Assembly: GCF_001005305.1 (NCBI RefSeq)
Contig: NZ_LBMH01000003.1
Span: 62,001 to 126,000, forward strand
DNA length: 64,000 nt
Direction: 5' to 3'
Source: Kordia zhangzhouensis
GTDB taxonomy: Bacteria; Bacteroidota; Bacteroidia; Flavobacteriales; Flavobacteriaceae
Positions 51,660 through 60,086 of this stretch are shown one piece after another. The notes under the pieces are model-generated. The model did no database searches, was not told the DNA's origin, and was given only the letters and a program-made list of their open reading frames with translations. Both the position numbers and the translations under genes were made by a program. Each line of letters opens with the position of its first letter. Position 1 is the stretch's first letter.

Positions 51660-54584
51660 TTATAGGTTTTTTATAGGGATTGTGATGATTACTTTTGTTC
51701 CACAAGATTGCCCGTGAACATCGTACAAGTCTTCTATTGAAACTCCTATTTGTTTTTCTTTTCCATAATTCAGTAAATGCAATCTATCTTGTGTGGCTTG
51801 TGTTCCAAACGATTGATGCATTTTATCTTTTTTTTCTTTTATAGCCACTGCTTTCTCCCTGCCAATCCCGTTATCTTCAATAATACAAGTAATTACATCC
51901 GTAACATCCGAACCAAGCAAAGTAATGTATAGCTTTCTATCATTTTTTTTATGCAATAATCCATGTTTCAGAGCATTTTCTACATATGGCTGAATAAGCA
52001 TCGTAGGAATCGTGACTGTTTCAGTGTCTATAGTCTTTGCAATGTTAAAAGAGTACTGTAATTTATCCTCAAAACGCAATTTTTCTAATTCCAGATACAT
52101 TTGCAAACATTCTATTTCATCCTGTAAAGAGATTGTTCCGCGATTACTATGATTGAGGTATGTGCGAATTAGATCGGCAAATTTACCCAGATAATCACTT
52201 GCAAGATTTTTTTTGTTGAGGATAATGTATTCTTGAATGGAATTTAGCGCATTGAATATAAAGTGTGGATTCATTTGTGAACGCAAGTTTTCAAGTTTTA
52301 AGAAAACAAGTTCACGCTCTTGTGCCAGTTTTTCTAGTTCTTTATTTTTTTGTTTCTCACGCTTGCTCAAAATTGTCCTATAATACAGAACTATGAGCAG
52401 TAACAGTATAAAAATGACAATTAAAATAAACCATGTTCGTTTCCAAAAAGGACTTTCAATTGCAATATTAATTGCTGCTATTTTAGATTCTCCTGCTAGA
52501 GAGGTAGACACCGCTTTTACTTGAAAAGTATAGTTTCCTACGGGTAAACTATTATATTTTACAAAATCGATTTCTTCATCTACAGGAATCCAATCATCTT
52601 TATATCCTAGTAAACGACTGAAATAACGAATGTGTTCCTTAGAACGAAAACCATTGGCATTGAAACTTAGTTTGATTGCGTTTTGATAGTGAGGCAATCT
52701 ATATTTTTTGTGAAGCAATGTGTCTTTTTCATTGATTTGAATTCCTGTAAAATAGATTTCAGGCTGAGTTTTAGGCTGAAAAGCCGTTTTTCGGTCAATT
52801 GAAAAAATTCCTTTGTTGGTTGCAAATACAACATGATTTTTAAATGGAATTATATCACTTACTAAAAAAGTGTTTATACCATCACTTTTTGTGAGCGTTT
52901 TAAATGTATTGCTTTTTGTGTCTAATAATTGGATTCCTTTATTTGTAATAATCCACAATTGATCTCCATCACTCTGAATGGTTTGTGTACGATCGGATAT
53001 CAGTCCGTTTTTAATAGAGTAGTTAATGACGACACTATCGTTTTGAATACCATATATTCCATCTTTGAAGGTAGATGCCCAAATCATTCCATCGTTAGTT
53101 TTTGTAATTCCCATGGCATGAATTCGTTTTCCTTGATACCTAATTTTGGTTGCTTTGAAATCTTCATCAAACTTTACAAAATCATCTACGTAGGATATGT
53201 AACTATGTTTACTAATCGTATCATGAAAGCCTTTGTAACCACGTACACCCCTAAAACGCATGATTTCCTTCCCATTCTTTATACGAACACCTCCGTTATA
53301 GTTTGTATAGAAAAATTCAAAAGCATTAAGATAAGACAAGCTCAGGGCATTGTTAAATAAATCATTCGATTGGTAACTTTTGGTTTTTAAATCGTAGATG
53401 TACGACTTAGATTTTGAACTTATATAAAGTAGCTCTTGATTTTTATCATACAGTGCTGCATTTATTTTTGCATTGGTTGGTAAATCTGTCTCTTGATACG
53501 TATGTGTTTTCACATTATAAAAACCTGTTTTTCCATTGGTTGTCCCATAAAAGAATGTGTGTTCATTGATTTTTTCAATACAGTTAAAATCTTTTATTTC
53601 TTCCGGAAAATCATAGTAATAATTATTGATATTGGGAATTACTACAACTCCATTACGCAATGTTGTCAACCAATAATTTTCGTTTTTATCAACGATTAAC
53701 TGTGAAACATATAGATTTTTAAAATATCTATTTTTATACACTACTTGATTCTCTTCTAAGGCATAAACCCACAAACCACTTGATGAAGATAAAAGCATTT
53801 GATCATCATGGAAACTAACGGCAACAATGTAACTATTCTTGAGTTCCTCCATAAGTTCAATCTCTTGATACTGCCCGGTATTCACATCAAATATGTATAG
53901 ACTTGATTTATTTTCTTTGTCTACAAACCGTAAATATGTCTTTTTTTTGTAGCCAATAATCATTGACTTACCAAGTATTCGATGATGAAGGTCATTATAG
54001 ATTGCTTCTGAAGTAATGCGTTTAGTAATATTTAATTCTAAATCTAGTGTAATGATACTCTCTCCTGTCGTAATATATATTTCGTCTTTATATTTGTAAG
54101 GATACCCAATTAAATCATCTGAAACTTTTACACGAGCTTCAATTTTTTTGGTTTCTAATGATATTTTATAGATTACTCGCGAAGCAAATACCAACAAATG
54201 GGTTTTGGTAATGAGAAAACTTCCCAAACGCCAGTTAATTTCTTGACCTAGATCGATAAAGGTAACCAACTTGTCATTTTCTACGTAGAAAAATTGCCCT
54301 GAAACATTACAGCACCACACTCTTCCTTTATGGTCTTCACGTGGTTCAAAAACAGATAGTCCACGTTTTTCCTTATTTGTATAAATCTTGAACTCGTTTC
54401 CATCATACCGATAAAATCCTTTGTCGGCTGCTAACCATATAAATCCTTTACTATCTTCTACCACGTTATAGAATTCTATATCTGGCAATCCATCTTTTTC
54501 TGTGAATTGGGTATAGATAGGATGCTGACCATATGCAGTATAGAAAAGCAGAAGAATAAATAAGCAGTGTATTTTTTTTATCAA
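51660..54584 (-). CDS. Two-component propeller sensor histidine kinase (ligand-binding propeller, Y_Y_Y, His_kinase)
   Basis: A 974-residue membrane kinase with a TTG start at 54584, forced by a TGA stop three codons upstream and by the signal (LFILLLFYTAYGQ). The N-terminal two-thirds is a double-propeller reporter domain (repeats such as SKGFIWLAADKGFYRYDG and NDGMIWASTFKDGIYG), then a Y_Y_Y domain (about 640-710). One membrane helix near 725-745 leads into the His_kinase domain. Its phospho-His is in RSQMNPHFIFNALNSIQEYI, with the N-box PYVENALKHGLLH and G-box EDNGIGREKA. Its LytTR partner follows. The ligand could be a peptide or a saccharide. Confidence 0.93.
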   Translation of the reverse strand: MIKKIHCLFILLLFYTAYGQHPIYTQFTEKDGLPDIEFYNVVEDSKGFIWLAADKGFYRYDGNEFKIYTNKEKRGLSVFEPREDHKGRVWCCNVSGQFFYVENDKLVTFIDLGQEINWRLGSFLITKTHLLVFASRVIYKISLETKKIEARVKVSDDLIGYPYKYKDEIYITTGESIITLDLELNITKRITSEAIYNDLHHRILGKSMIIGYKKKTYLRFVDKENKSSLYIFDVNTGQYQEIELMEELKNSYIVAVSFHDDQMLLSSSSGLWVYALEENQVVYKNRYFKNLYVSQLIVDKNENYWLTTLRNGVVVIPNINNYYYDFPEEIKDFNCIEKINEHTFFYGTTNGKTGFYNVKTHTYQETDLPTNAKINAALYDKNQELLYISSKSKSYIYDLKTKSYQSNDLFNNALSLSYLNAFEFFYTNYNGGVRIKNGKEIMRFRGVRGYKGFHDTISKHSYISYVDDFVKFDEDFKATKIRYQGKRIHAMGITKTNDGMIWASTFKDGIYGIQNDSVVINYSIKNGLISDRTQTIQSDGDQLWIITNKGIQLLDTKSNTFKTLTKSDGINTFLVSDIIPFKNHVVFATNKGIFSIDRKTAFQPKTQPEIYFTGIQINEKDTLLHKKYRLPHYQNAIKLSFNANGFRSKEHIRYFSRLLGYKDDWIPVDEEIDFVKYNSLPVGNYTFQVKAVSTSLAGESKIAAINIAIESPFWKRTWFILIVIFILLLLIVLYYRTILSKREKQKNKELEKLAQERELVFLKLENLRSQMNPHFIFNALNSIQEYIILNKKNLASDYLGKFADLIRTYLNHSNRGTISLQDEIECLQMYLELEKLRFEDKLQYSFNIAKTIDTETVTIPTMLIQPYVENALKHGLLHKKNDRKLYITLLGSDVTDVITCIIEDNGIGREKAVAIKEKKDKMHQSFGTQATQDRLHLLNYGKEKQIGVSIEDLYDVHGQSCGTKVIITIPIKNL

Positions 54585-54605
54585 GTTACTTCACATTTTA
54601 ACTTT

Positions 54606-54613
54606 CAAAATTA
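54606..54613 (-). promoter_or_regulatory. -7 element of the sensor kinase operon
   Basis: The minus strand reads TAATTTTG, an exact TAnnTTTG, 21 bases before the TTG start. It has no good -33 TTG; instead the tandem LytTR-type site lies 28 bases upstream, as in an activator-dependent promoter. Confidence 0.6.
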
Positions 54614-54640
54614 CAATATATAATGTAGAGGCTATGTGTT

Positions 54641-54674
54641 ACTTTTTGAAAGTACTATTTCAGTTGCTAAAAAG
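54641..54674 (-). promoter_or_regulatory. Tandem LytTR-type binding site upstream of the kinase operon
   Basis: ACTTTTTGAAAGT (54641-54653) and AGTTGCTAAAAAG (54662-54674) are each 10 of 13 matches to AGTTGCTGAAAGT and are 21 bp apart. This is the third such tandem site in the region. It implies that the regulator controls its own operon. Confidence 0.55.
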
Positions 54675-54690
54675 GATACGTAAAAAACAT

Positions 54691-54730
54691 AAAAAAAGAT
54701 CTGTAATAAAAATTACAGACCTTCTTTTTT
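54691..54730 (-). terminator. Intrinsic terminator after the peptide precursor at 54747
   Basis: The stem AGATCTGTAAT pairs with ATTACAGACCT (one mismatch) around an AAAA loop. T-runs flank both sides; on the minus strand it ends the transcript of the gene stopping at 54747. Confidence 0.75.
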
Positions 54731-54746
54731 TAAGAATACGATTTTA

Positions 54747-54995
54747 TTAGCAAATCCCTACAGGTTCACATGAAATACTTGGTTGACAGTTTCCTGTTGG
54801 AGGACAGCCATTCGTTGGGCATCCTGCGCTTGGACAACCTATATTAGTTCCACATACATCTGTGGCACAATTGGTATCTGCGTCTGCTAAACATGATTCT
54901 GTTCTAAGTCCACCAGTAATTGCTGCTGAATTTAGGTGAGATACCATGTTTTTGGTCAATTTTAATCCGTTGTGTTTTAAATTTCTTTTTTTCAT
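54747..54995 (-). CDS. GG-leader Cys-rich peptide precursor (paralogue 1)
   Basis: An 82-residue peptide. The leader MKKRNLKHNGLKLTKNMVSH leads to LNSAAITGG. The core starts LRTESCLADADTNC and has nine Cys in a spaced pattern (ATDVCGTNIGCPSAGCPTNG, CPPTGNCQPSISCEPVGIC). It is clearly related to the gene at 55110, sharing CxADADTNC and the CEPxGIC end. Thr/Ser residues between the Cys make it a candidate for lanthionine or other thioether modification. No modification enzyme is nearby. It has its own promoter block. Confidence 0.8.
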   Translation of the reverse strand: MKKRNLKHNGLKLTKNMVSHLNSAAITGGLRTESCLADADTNCATDVCGTNIGCPSAGCPTNGCPPTGNCQPSISCEPVGIC

Positions 54996-55060
54996 GATAT
55001 TGTTTAAGTTTTGTGGTTAATTCCTAATATACATGATTATAAACACTTTACACGAATTAC

Positions 55061-55097
55061 AACCTCACAAAGTATACACTAAAACCGTAGTTAACAA
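55061..55097 (-). promoter_or_regulatory. Conserved upstream block of paralogue 1
   Basis: A 37-base segment (AACCTCAC ... ACTAAAACC ... GTTAACA) matches the block upstream of the second paralogue at 26 of 37 positions without gaps, and sits 66 bases before the ATG. It includes a minus-strand TTG-N18-TATACTTTG promoter-like pair. Such conservation between paralogues suggests a shared regulatory site. Confidence 0.5.
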
Positions 55098-55109
55098 TTT
55101 TAGAAATCG

Positions 55110-55358
55110 CTAGCAAATTCCGTTAGGCTCACATGAAATGGAAGGAATACACAACTCTGTTGGTTCGCAATCAACTGTATACGGGCATCCTAATGCTGTT
55201 TGGCATGTTCCTGTAACCGCTCCACAATTGGTGTCTGCGTCAGCAAAACAAGAAAAAGTTGCTATACGGATTCCTCCTTTTAGATTGTCAGTAGATAATT
55301 TTGAAACAATGTTTTTGTTCAAACTAAGTCCTCTGTGTTTTAAATTCTTTTTTTTCAT
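55110..55358 (-). CDS. GG-leader Cys-rich peptide precursor (paralogue 2)
   Basis: An 82-residue peptide of the same length and style as its neighbour. The leader MKKKNLKHRGLSLNKNIVSK is followed by LSTDNLKGG. The core opens IRIATFSCFADADTNCGAVT and continues GTCQTALGCPYTVDCEPTEL to CIPSISCEPNGIC, with eight Cys. The leader is the best conserved part of the family and the core is diversified, as expected for a peptide whose leader is read by a shared enzyme. The two copies are 114 bases apart, in tandem, downstream of apbE. Confidence 0.82.
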   Translation of the reverse strand: MKKKNLKHRGLSLNKNIVSKLSTDNLKGGIRIATFSCFADADTNCGAVTGTCQTALGCPYTVDCEPTELCIPSISCEPNGIC

Positions 55359-55421
55359 GATATGATTTTTAGATAGTTTGTGTTAAAAATACTTCTATTT
55401 TAACCACAACCTATCTATAAA

Positions 55422-55458
55422 AACCTCACGATAAGTATTTTAAAACCTTAATTAACAT
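55422..55458 (-). promoter_or_regulatory. Conserved upstream block of paralogue 2
   Basis: The gap-free partner of the block at 55061: AACCTCACG, then TTTTAAAACCTTAATTAACA. It lies 64 bases before the ATG at 55358, the same distance as in the paralogue. Confidence 0.5.
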
Positions 55459-55479
55459 TTTACATTGGTTTTACTACGC

Positions 55480-56508
55480 TTATTTAATGATTAAATCTTG
55501 AAAGCCCTTGGTTACATATTTTTGAATATTACCAAATTGATCGCGACTTACCACATACGCATCAACGTCTTCCAATTCACTTAATAACTTTTTGGTTTTT
55601 TCGTATGGCATTACCATGAATGCAGTTGCATATGCATCTGCTTTCATACAATTATCTGCAATTACAGAAACACTCAACACATTATTCTTCATCGGATAGC
55701 CTGTTTTTGCATTTAGTATGTGTACATAGTGATCTCCTGTTTCAGGGTCAATTCTGAATTTACGATAGTTTCCAGATGTTGCCATTGCTTTATTTTCTAG
55801 AAAAATGTATTCCATGTATTGACGCTCTGCGTCATCATCTTGCACAGGACTATCAATTGCTACTGTCCATGGTTGTACCCTTTTGGTATTTTTACCTTTT
55901 GTTAGAATTTCTCCTCCTACCTCGATAATGTAGTTGTTAATTCCTTTTTCATCAAACATTTTCCCAATAAGATCAATCGCATATCCTTTTCCTAATGCAT
56001 TAAAGTCAAAAGTTACAGACGGATGTGCTTTAGAGATTTTCCTATCAGGAGAAAGACTTACCTTATCAAATCCGGTAAACTCCATAATACTATCAACTTG
56101 TTTTCCTGTAAGATTGTTGATAGGTTTTTCTGGACCAAATCCCCAAGCGTTTACCAAAGCACCCACACTTGGATCAAAGTAGCCATCTGTTTTTTGATAC
56201 ACTTCTCTGGAGAATTCATACACTTCTTTAAAATAATCATCTACCACAACTCCTTCTTCTCCTCTATTGATTCTAGAAATGTCTGAAGTAGGAATGTAAG
56301 CGGACATTGATTTGTTTACAATATGAAAAACATTTTCTATATCTTCTTGAAAATCTTGTTTTTCATTTTCTATTTCGTATTGAATTGTATACGTAGTTCC
56401 TAAAGCAAAGCCAGTATTAGCACGCATAATTACGTCTTTAGGTTTGTTGACACAGGAGGTCATTAAAAAAGCTATACATATGTATAGGGGAAATGTAATT
56501 GCTTTCAT
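55480..56508 (-). CDS. apbE: FAD:protein FMN transferase (lipoprotein)
   Basis: A 342-residue ApbE that attaches FMN by phosphodiester linkage to Thr residues in NqrB and NqrC. The lipoprotein signal ends at LMTSC. Flavin and metal signatures are TGFALGTTYTIQY, FDFNALGKGYAIDL, YIIEVGGEI and AMATSGNYRKF; MKADAYATAFMVM is near the end. It is the last gene of the nqr-associated minus-strand run, which explains its presence here. Confidence 0.95.
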   Translation of the reverse strand: MKAITFPLYICIAFLMTSCVNKPKDVIMRANTGFALGTTYTIQYEIENEKQDFQEDIENVFHIVNKSMSAYIPTSDISRINRGEEGVVVDDYFKEVYEFSREVYQKTDGYFDPSVGALVNAWGFGPEKPINNLTGKQVDSIMEFTGFDKVSLSPDRKISKAHPSVTFDFNALGKGYAIDLIGKMFDEKGINNYIIEVGGEILTKGKNTKRVQPWTVAIDSPVQDDDAERQYMEYIFLENKAMATSGNYRKFRIDPETGDHYVHILNAKTGYPMKNNVLSVSVIADNCMKADAYATAFMVMPYEKTKKLLSELEDVDAYVVSRDQFGNIQKYVTKGFQDLIIK

Positions 56509-56510
56509 GT

Positions 56511-56975
56511 TTATTTAATTTGAATTAAACCATCATAATCTAGTATGTATGGCTGATCTTTCATTACTTCTTCTAAAGGATTTTCAGCGTTACCTAATCC
56601 AACTCCCGCAAAATAAAGTTCGGCTTCAAATTTCTCTACATGTTGCTTGAATGTTTCCATCCACAACACATCATACTCTTTCGGGTCATCAGGATAGGAT
56701 ACTGCCTTTACTAATATAAATTTCTTTTTATTGTTTTTGTCAATGCAAACAAATTGAGGATGCTTATTAAGTGTACTGTTGACGGCTAGAAATTCATAAC
56801 CTTTTGCTTCTAATTCCTTACCCACAATATTCATAGCAAGATTATGCAGTTCTTGCTTTGTTAACTTCTCCATTCGCGCATTGTAGTTACTATACTTGCT
56901 AAAGTATTGATTCGTTGATAATTTGTAAAGTGTTTTTTCTTTTTCTAATAAATATCGATGAAATTCAATTTTCAT
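56511..56975 (-). CDS. Conserved small protein linked to the nqr-apbE region
   Basis: A 154-residue soluble protein (about 120 if the ATG at 56873 is used) with no recognised motif. It contains KQELHNLAMNIVGKELEAKG and NKHPQFVCIDKNNKKKFILV, seen in homologues in flavobacteria that are sometimes mislabelled as an NQR subunit. A TATCTTTG -7 element at 56996-57003, 21 bases from the upstream ATG, supports the longer form. Its stop lies 2 bases before the apbE start. Function unknown, probably an NQR assembly or flavin-related role by position. Confidence 0.75.
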   Translation of the reverse strand: MKIEFHRYLLEKEKTLYKLSTNQYFSKYSNYNARMEKLTKQELHNLAMNIVGKELEAKGYEFLAVNSTLNKHPQFVCIDKNNKKKFILVKAVSYPDDPKEYDVLWMETFKQHVEKFEAELYFAGVGLGNAENPLEEVMKDQPYILDYDGLIQIK

Positions 56976-56995
56976 CTATGAAATGTATTTACATA

Positions 56996-57003
56996 CAAAG
57001 ATA
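56996..57003 (-). promoter_or_regulatory. -7 element upstream of the small nqr-region gene
   Basis: The minus strand reads TATCTTTG, an exact TAnnTTTG, about 21 bases before the ATG at 56975. A TTG-like -33 is not convincing. Its position supports the longer start of the gene. Confidence 0.5.
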
Positions 57004-57187
57004 CTGCTATTCAATCGTATAATAACGGCTGAAACTTCTTTTTTGATTTTAAAAAAGAAAAATCGTAAAAACATTTCTACAACCCTCATTTTGAGATTGA
57101 TTGAGAGTTGATTTGCGATGATTTTTTATAATGATAAAGAGAAACGCAAACTCAATTGACAAAATTTAACCTTTCTTTGTTTTCTTC

Positions 57188-59953
57188 TTAGCTTTTATCC
57201 AATTCGTACCCAAAGTTAATTCCTTTTTCTGCTCTTGGAACTCCTTGCGTCATCCATACGGGTGCTGGTTTGTCTTTTAGGTAGTGATCAAAAAACTGCA
57301 TCATTCGAATGGAAAGGTCTTGACGATTTTTCATTTTACGTAAGTTATGCGCTTCGTTATTGTAAACTAATAACCAAGCAGGCTTTTTTAATCGTCGCAT
57401 TCCCATAAAAAGTTCTATTCCTTGATAATAAGGAACTGCTCCGTCATTATCGTTATGCATGATAAGCAAAGGAGTTTCTACATTTGGCAAATGGAATAAT
57501 GGAGAATTTTTGATGTATAAGTCAAAGCCTTCCCATAGATTTTTCCCGATTCTACTTTGTGTATTTTCATACTGAAACATTCGGCTATATCCAGTTTTCC
57601 AACGTATGCCTCCATATGCAGAAGTCATATTGCTTACTGGCGCTCCCGCCATAGCTGCTTTAAACTTATTAGTCTTCGTAATCAGGTACGCCACTTGATA
57701 GCCTCCCCAACTTTGTCCTTGTAACGCCATACGACTACTGTCAATATACCCTTTCTTTTCCATCATTTCTACTCCCGAGATTACACAATTGTATGCGTCA
57801 TCTCCTGGTTGCCCTGCTTTGTATACAATATCAGGCACAAACAAAATATACCCATTACTTGCTAAATATGTTGGGTTTACTGTAGAAGCGCTTGGTTTTG
57901 GAACGACGTAATTATTTAGTTTATGAGAGCTTCTTTCATAAAAGTAAACAATCATCGGGTATTTTTTTTGAGGATCAAAATCTTCAGGTTTATATACAAT
58001 ACCTTCTAGTTTTGTTCCATCATAGGCATTCCAAGAAACCAATTCTGAAGTTCCCCATTTGAAGTCTTTTTGTTGGGGATTGATATTTGTGATTTTTTGA
58101 TGTGATTTAAAGTTGTTGAGCGTTATGTATTGGTCATATGCTTCGTTAAAATTTCCAACTCGATACGCCATAACATTTGCTTCCTTGGCTTTTACGAATG
58201 AAGAAATTTGTTTGTTGCTAGGTGCTATACATTCTCTTAACCTTTTACCATCTAATAAGTAAATAGCATCTGCTTTTAAAGTTTCATCAAAAGCAACAAT
58301 AAATAGTTTACCATCTATGTATTGAGCCATCCATTCATCATCTTTATCTCGTTGAGTTCGGTAGGTAATTTTGTTTTCCCTTCCATTTTTTGTAATATTT
58401 TTTGCTTTTTTAGCACCATCAACAGGGACACTCCAAATATCATATTTATCATATAAGAGAATATTTCCTTTTTTATCATAGCCGCCTAATCCATAGAAAT
58501 TGGCTTTTGCCGGAACATCATTGTCCTCATCTTCAAATGAAACTTCTATACCTTCCGTAAGATTGTGTTTTTCAAACGTTTCTAGGTTGACCGAATACCA
58601 ATCATTAGTAGTATAATTAAAATAGATTCCATAGTCTCCAGATTTGGAAATTTCTACTTGTGTGATTGTTTGTTTAAAGAGTAACCGCTTAACGCCTGTT
58701 TCACGATTGATTACATAGTAATCTTTTTCCCAGGGCGATTTCCAAGTTTCTATTGCATAAGGAGAATAATCAATTCCCAGTACATATTTTGAAGCGTATT
58801 TATCAGACAATACAATTTCGTCAATGATACCATCTTGCAGTTTGACTATTTTTTCATTTTGGATATCATAGCTATACAAGCGTGTATCTTCATCAAGCTC
58901 TTTACTCAAAACTTTTTGGCGTGGCTGAGTTTTTTCATCATTCCAACTCCAAACATCTACTTCAGGAATTTCATCATCTAGTAATGTGGTATCTTTTTTA
59001 TGTTCGCTTTTGAGTTTTGTATAAAAATACAATCGCTTTCCATCTTCGGAAAAAGTGAGTGGTTGATTGCCACTTATTTCTTCTTTTTCTTGAAAATACT
59101 GCAATTCTTTCGCTACTAAATCATGTAACTTTTTATTCTTATAAAGAAAAAGCTTGTATCGCGCAGAATTTGCTTTTACTGAGTCATATTCAGCAATATA
59201 GCTCACTTGTGTTCCTTCTTTATTTACAGCAAGATTTTTATAGTCAAACAAAGAACTGTCTAGTTGTTTTCTCGTATGAGTTTTAGCATCATACGCACAT
59301 ACAGCATTTGCCTTCTTTTTATTTTTTTCATCTAATGTTGTGTAATAAAAAACAGTGCCCTTTTCAGGAACAATATATTCTTTGAAATTGAATAGAGTAT
59401 CTTGTTTTTTTGACGCTAAGTGATATACAATTGCATAGTTATATTTCCATGCTGGTAAGCTATCTTTATGTGAAGTATTTTTTTTGTTTTTGAATTTCTC
59501 TATAACAAAGTAGTCGTTGCTTTTTTCTCCTATTTTATATGATTTTACCCGTTCAATAGAGTCATATATTTGATGATTTGCCACATCATAAATATATAGC
59601 ACTTCTTTTTTTTGATCCTCACTCTTAACCTTATTCTTTTTTTCTAATCGCATGCTTTGATATGAAGGTGCTTTCGTAAAAATGACAAATTTTTCATCAT
59701 CTGTAATTTCCCCATTCTTACCATTAAAATAGTTTGCCTTTTGTCCTGTCCTAGTATTATATATTTGCAAATATCCATCTCCTCTATCAGTTGCTGTTAC
59801 TACTGTAGAAAGAATCAGTTTTCCTGTTTTGGAAACTTTTGTTTCTTGTAATTGTTTCCACAAATCATAATCAGCATGCGTTATTATCTTTTTTTGGGCT
59901 TGTAGAATTCCAAAGACAAAAATAAAGAGTAAGGATAATATATTGCGTCCCAT
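57188..59953 (-). CDS. S9-family prolyl oligopeptidase-type peptidase
   Basis: A 921-residue exported serine peptidase. A signal peptide (ILSLLFIFVFGILQAQ) is followed by a long beta-propeller region (about 30-620) and an alpha/beta hydrolase domain. The triad is Ser in LQGQSWGGYQ (about 747), Asp in HNDNDGAVPY (about 832) and His in NNEAHNLRK (about 868). It would hydrolyse peptides in the periplasm. It lies inside the nqr-apbE run but has no known link to respiration. Confidence 0.9.
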   Translation of the reverse strand: MGRNILSLLFIFVFGILQAQKKIITHADYDLWKQLQETKVSKTGKLILSTVVTATDRGDGYLQIYNTRTGQKANYFNGKNGEITDDEKFVIFTKAPSYQSMRLEKKNKVKSEDQKKEVLYIYDVANHQIYDSIERVKSYKIGEKSNDYFVIEKFKNKKNTSHKDSLPAWKYNYAIVYHLASKKQDTLFNFKEYIVPEKGTVFYYTTLDEKNKKKANAVCAYDAKTHTRKQLDSSLFDYKNLAVNKEGTQVSYIAEYDSVKANSARYKLFLYKNKKLHDLVAKELQYFQEKEEISGNQPLTFSEDGKRLYFYTKLKSEHKKDTTLLDDEIPEVDVWSWNDEKTQPRQKVLSKELDEDTRLYSYDIQNEKIVKLQDGIIDEIVLSDKYASKYVLGIDYSPYAIETWKSPWEKDYYVINRETGVKRLLFKQTITQVEISKSGDYGIYFNYTTNDWYSVNLETFEKHNLTEGIEVSFEDEDNDVPAKANFYGLGGYDKKGNILLYDKYDIWSVPVDGAKKAKNITKNGRENKITYRTQRDKDDEWMAQYIDGKLFIVAFDETLKADAIYLLDGKRLRECIAPSNKQISSFVKAKEANVMAYRVGNFNEAYDQYITLNNFKSHQKITNINPQQKDFKWGTSELVSWNAYDGTKLEGIVYKPEDFDPQKKYPMIVYFYERSSHKLNNYVVPKPSASTVNPTYLASNGYILFVPDIVYKAGQPGDDAYNCVISGVEMMEKKGYIDSSRMALQGQSWGGYQVAYLITKTNKFKAAMAGAPVSNMTSAYGGIRWKTGYSRMFQYENTQSRIGKNLWEGFDLYIKNSPLFHLPNVETPLLIMHNDNDGAVPYYQGIELFMGMRRLKKPAWLLVYNNEAHNLRKMKNRQDLSIRMMQFFDHYLKDKPAPVWMTQGVPRAEKGINFGYELDKS

Positions 59954-60036
59954 GATTGTGATGAAAATTAAGGTTTAAATATAAGGAGATTATTCTTTTT
60001 TATGAAGATAATTACTACGAATTAGAACCGCATAAA

Positions 60037-60065
60037 AAAAGACCGTCAATAAATGACGGTCTTTT
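60037..60065 (-). terminator. Intrinsic terminator of the nqr operon
   Basis: The stem AAAAGACCGTCA/TGACGGTCTTTT with a 5-base loop lies 22 bases beyond the nqrF stop codon at 60087. On the minus strand it is followed by a T-run. Confidence 0.85.
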
Positions 60066-60086
60066 ATGTTTTTGAAATGATTGGGT

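Noticed and set aside
54747-55358. Metallothionein-like or short toxin interpretation of the Cys-rich sister peptides
   Set aside because: The conserved leader ending in GG and the core-diversity pattern fit ribosomal peptide precursors better; Cys are separated by Thr/Ser/Pro rather than the CxC clusters of metallothioneins.
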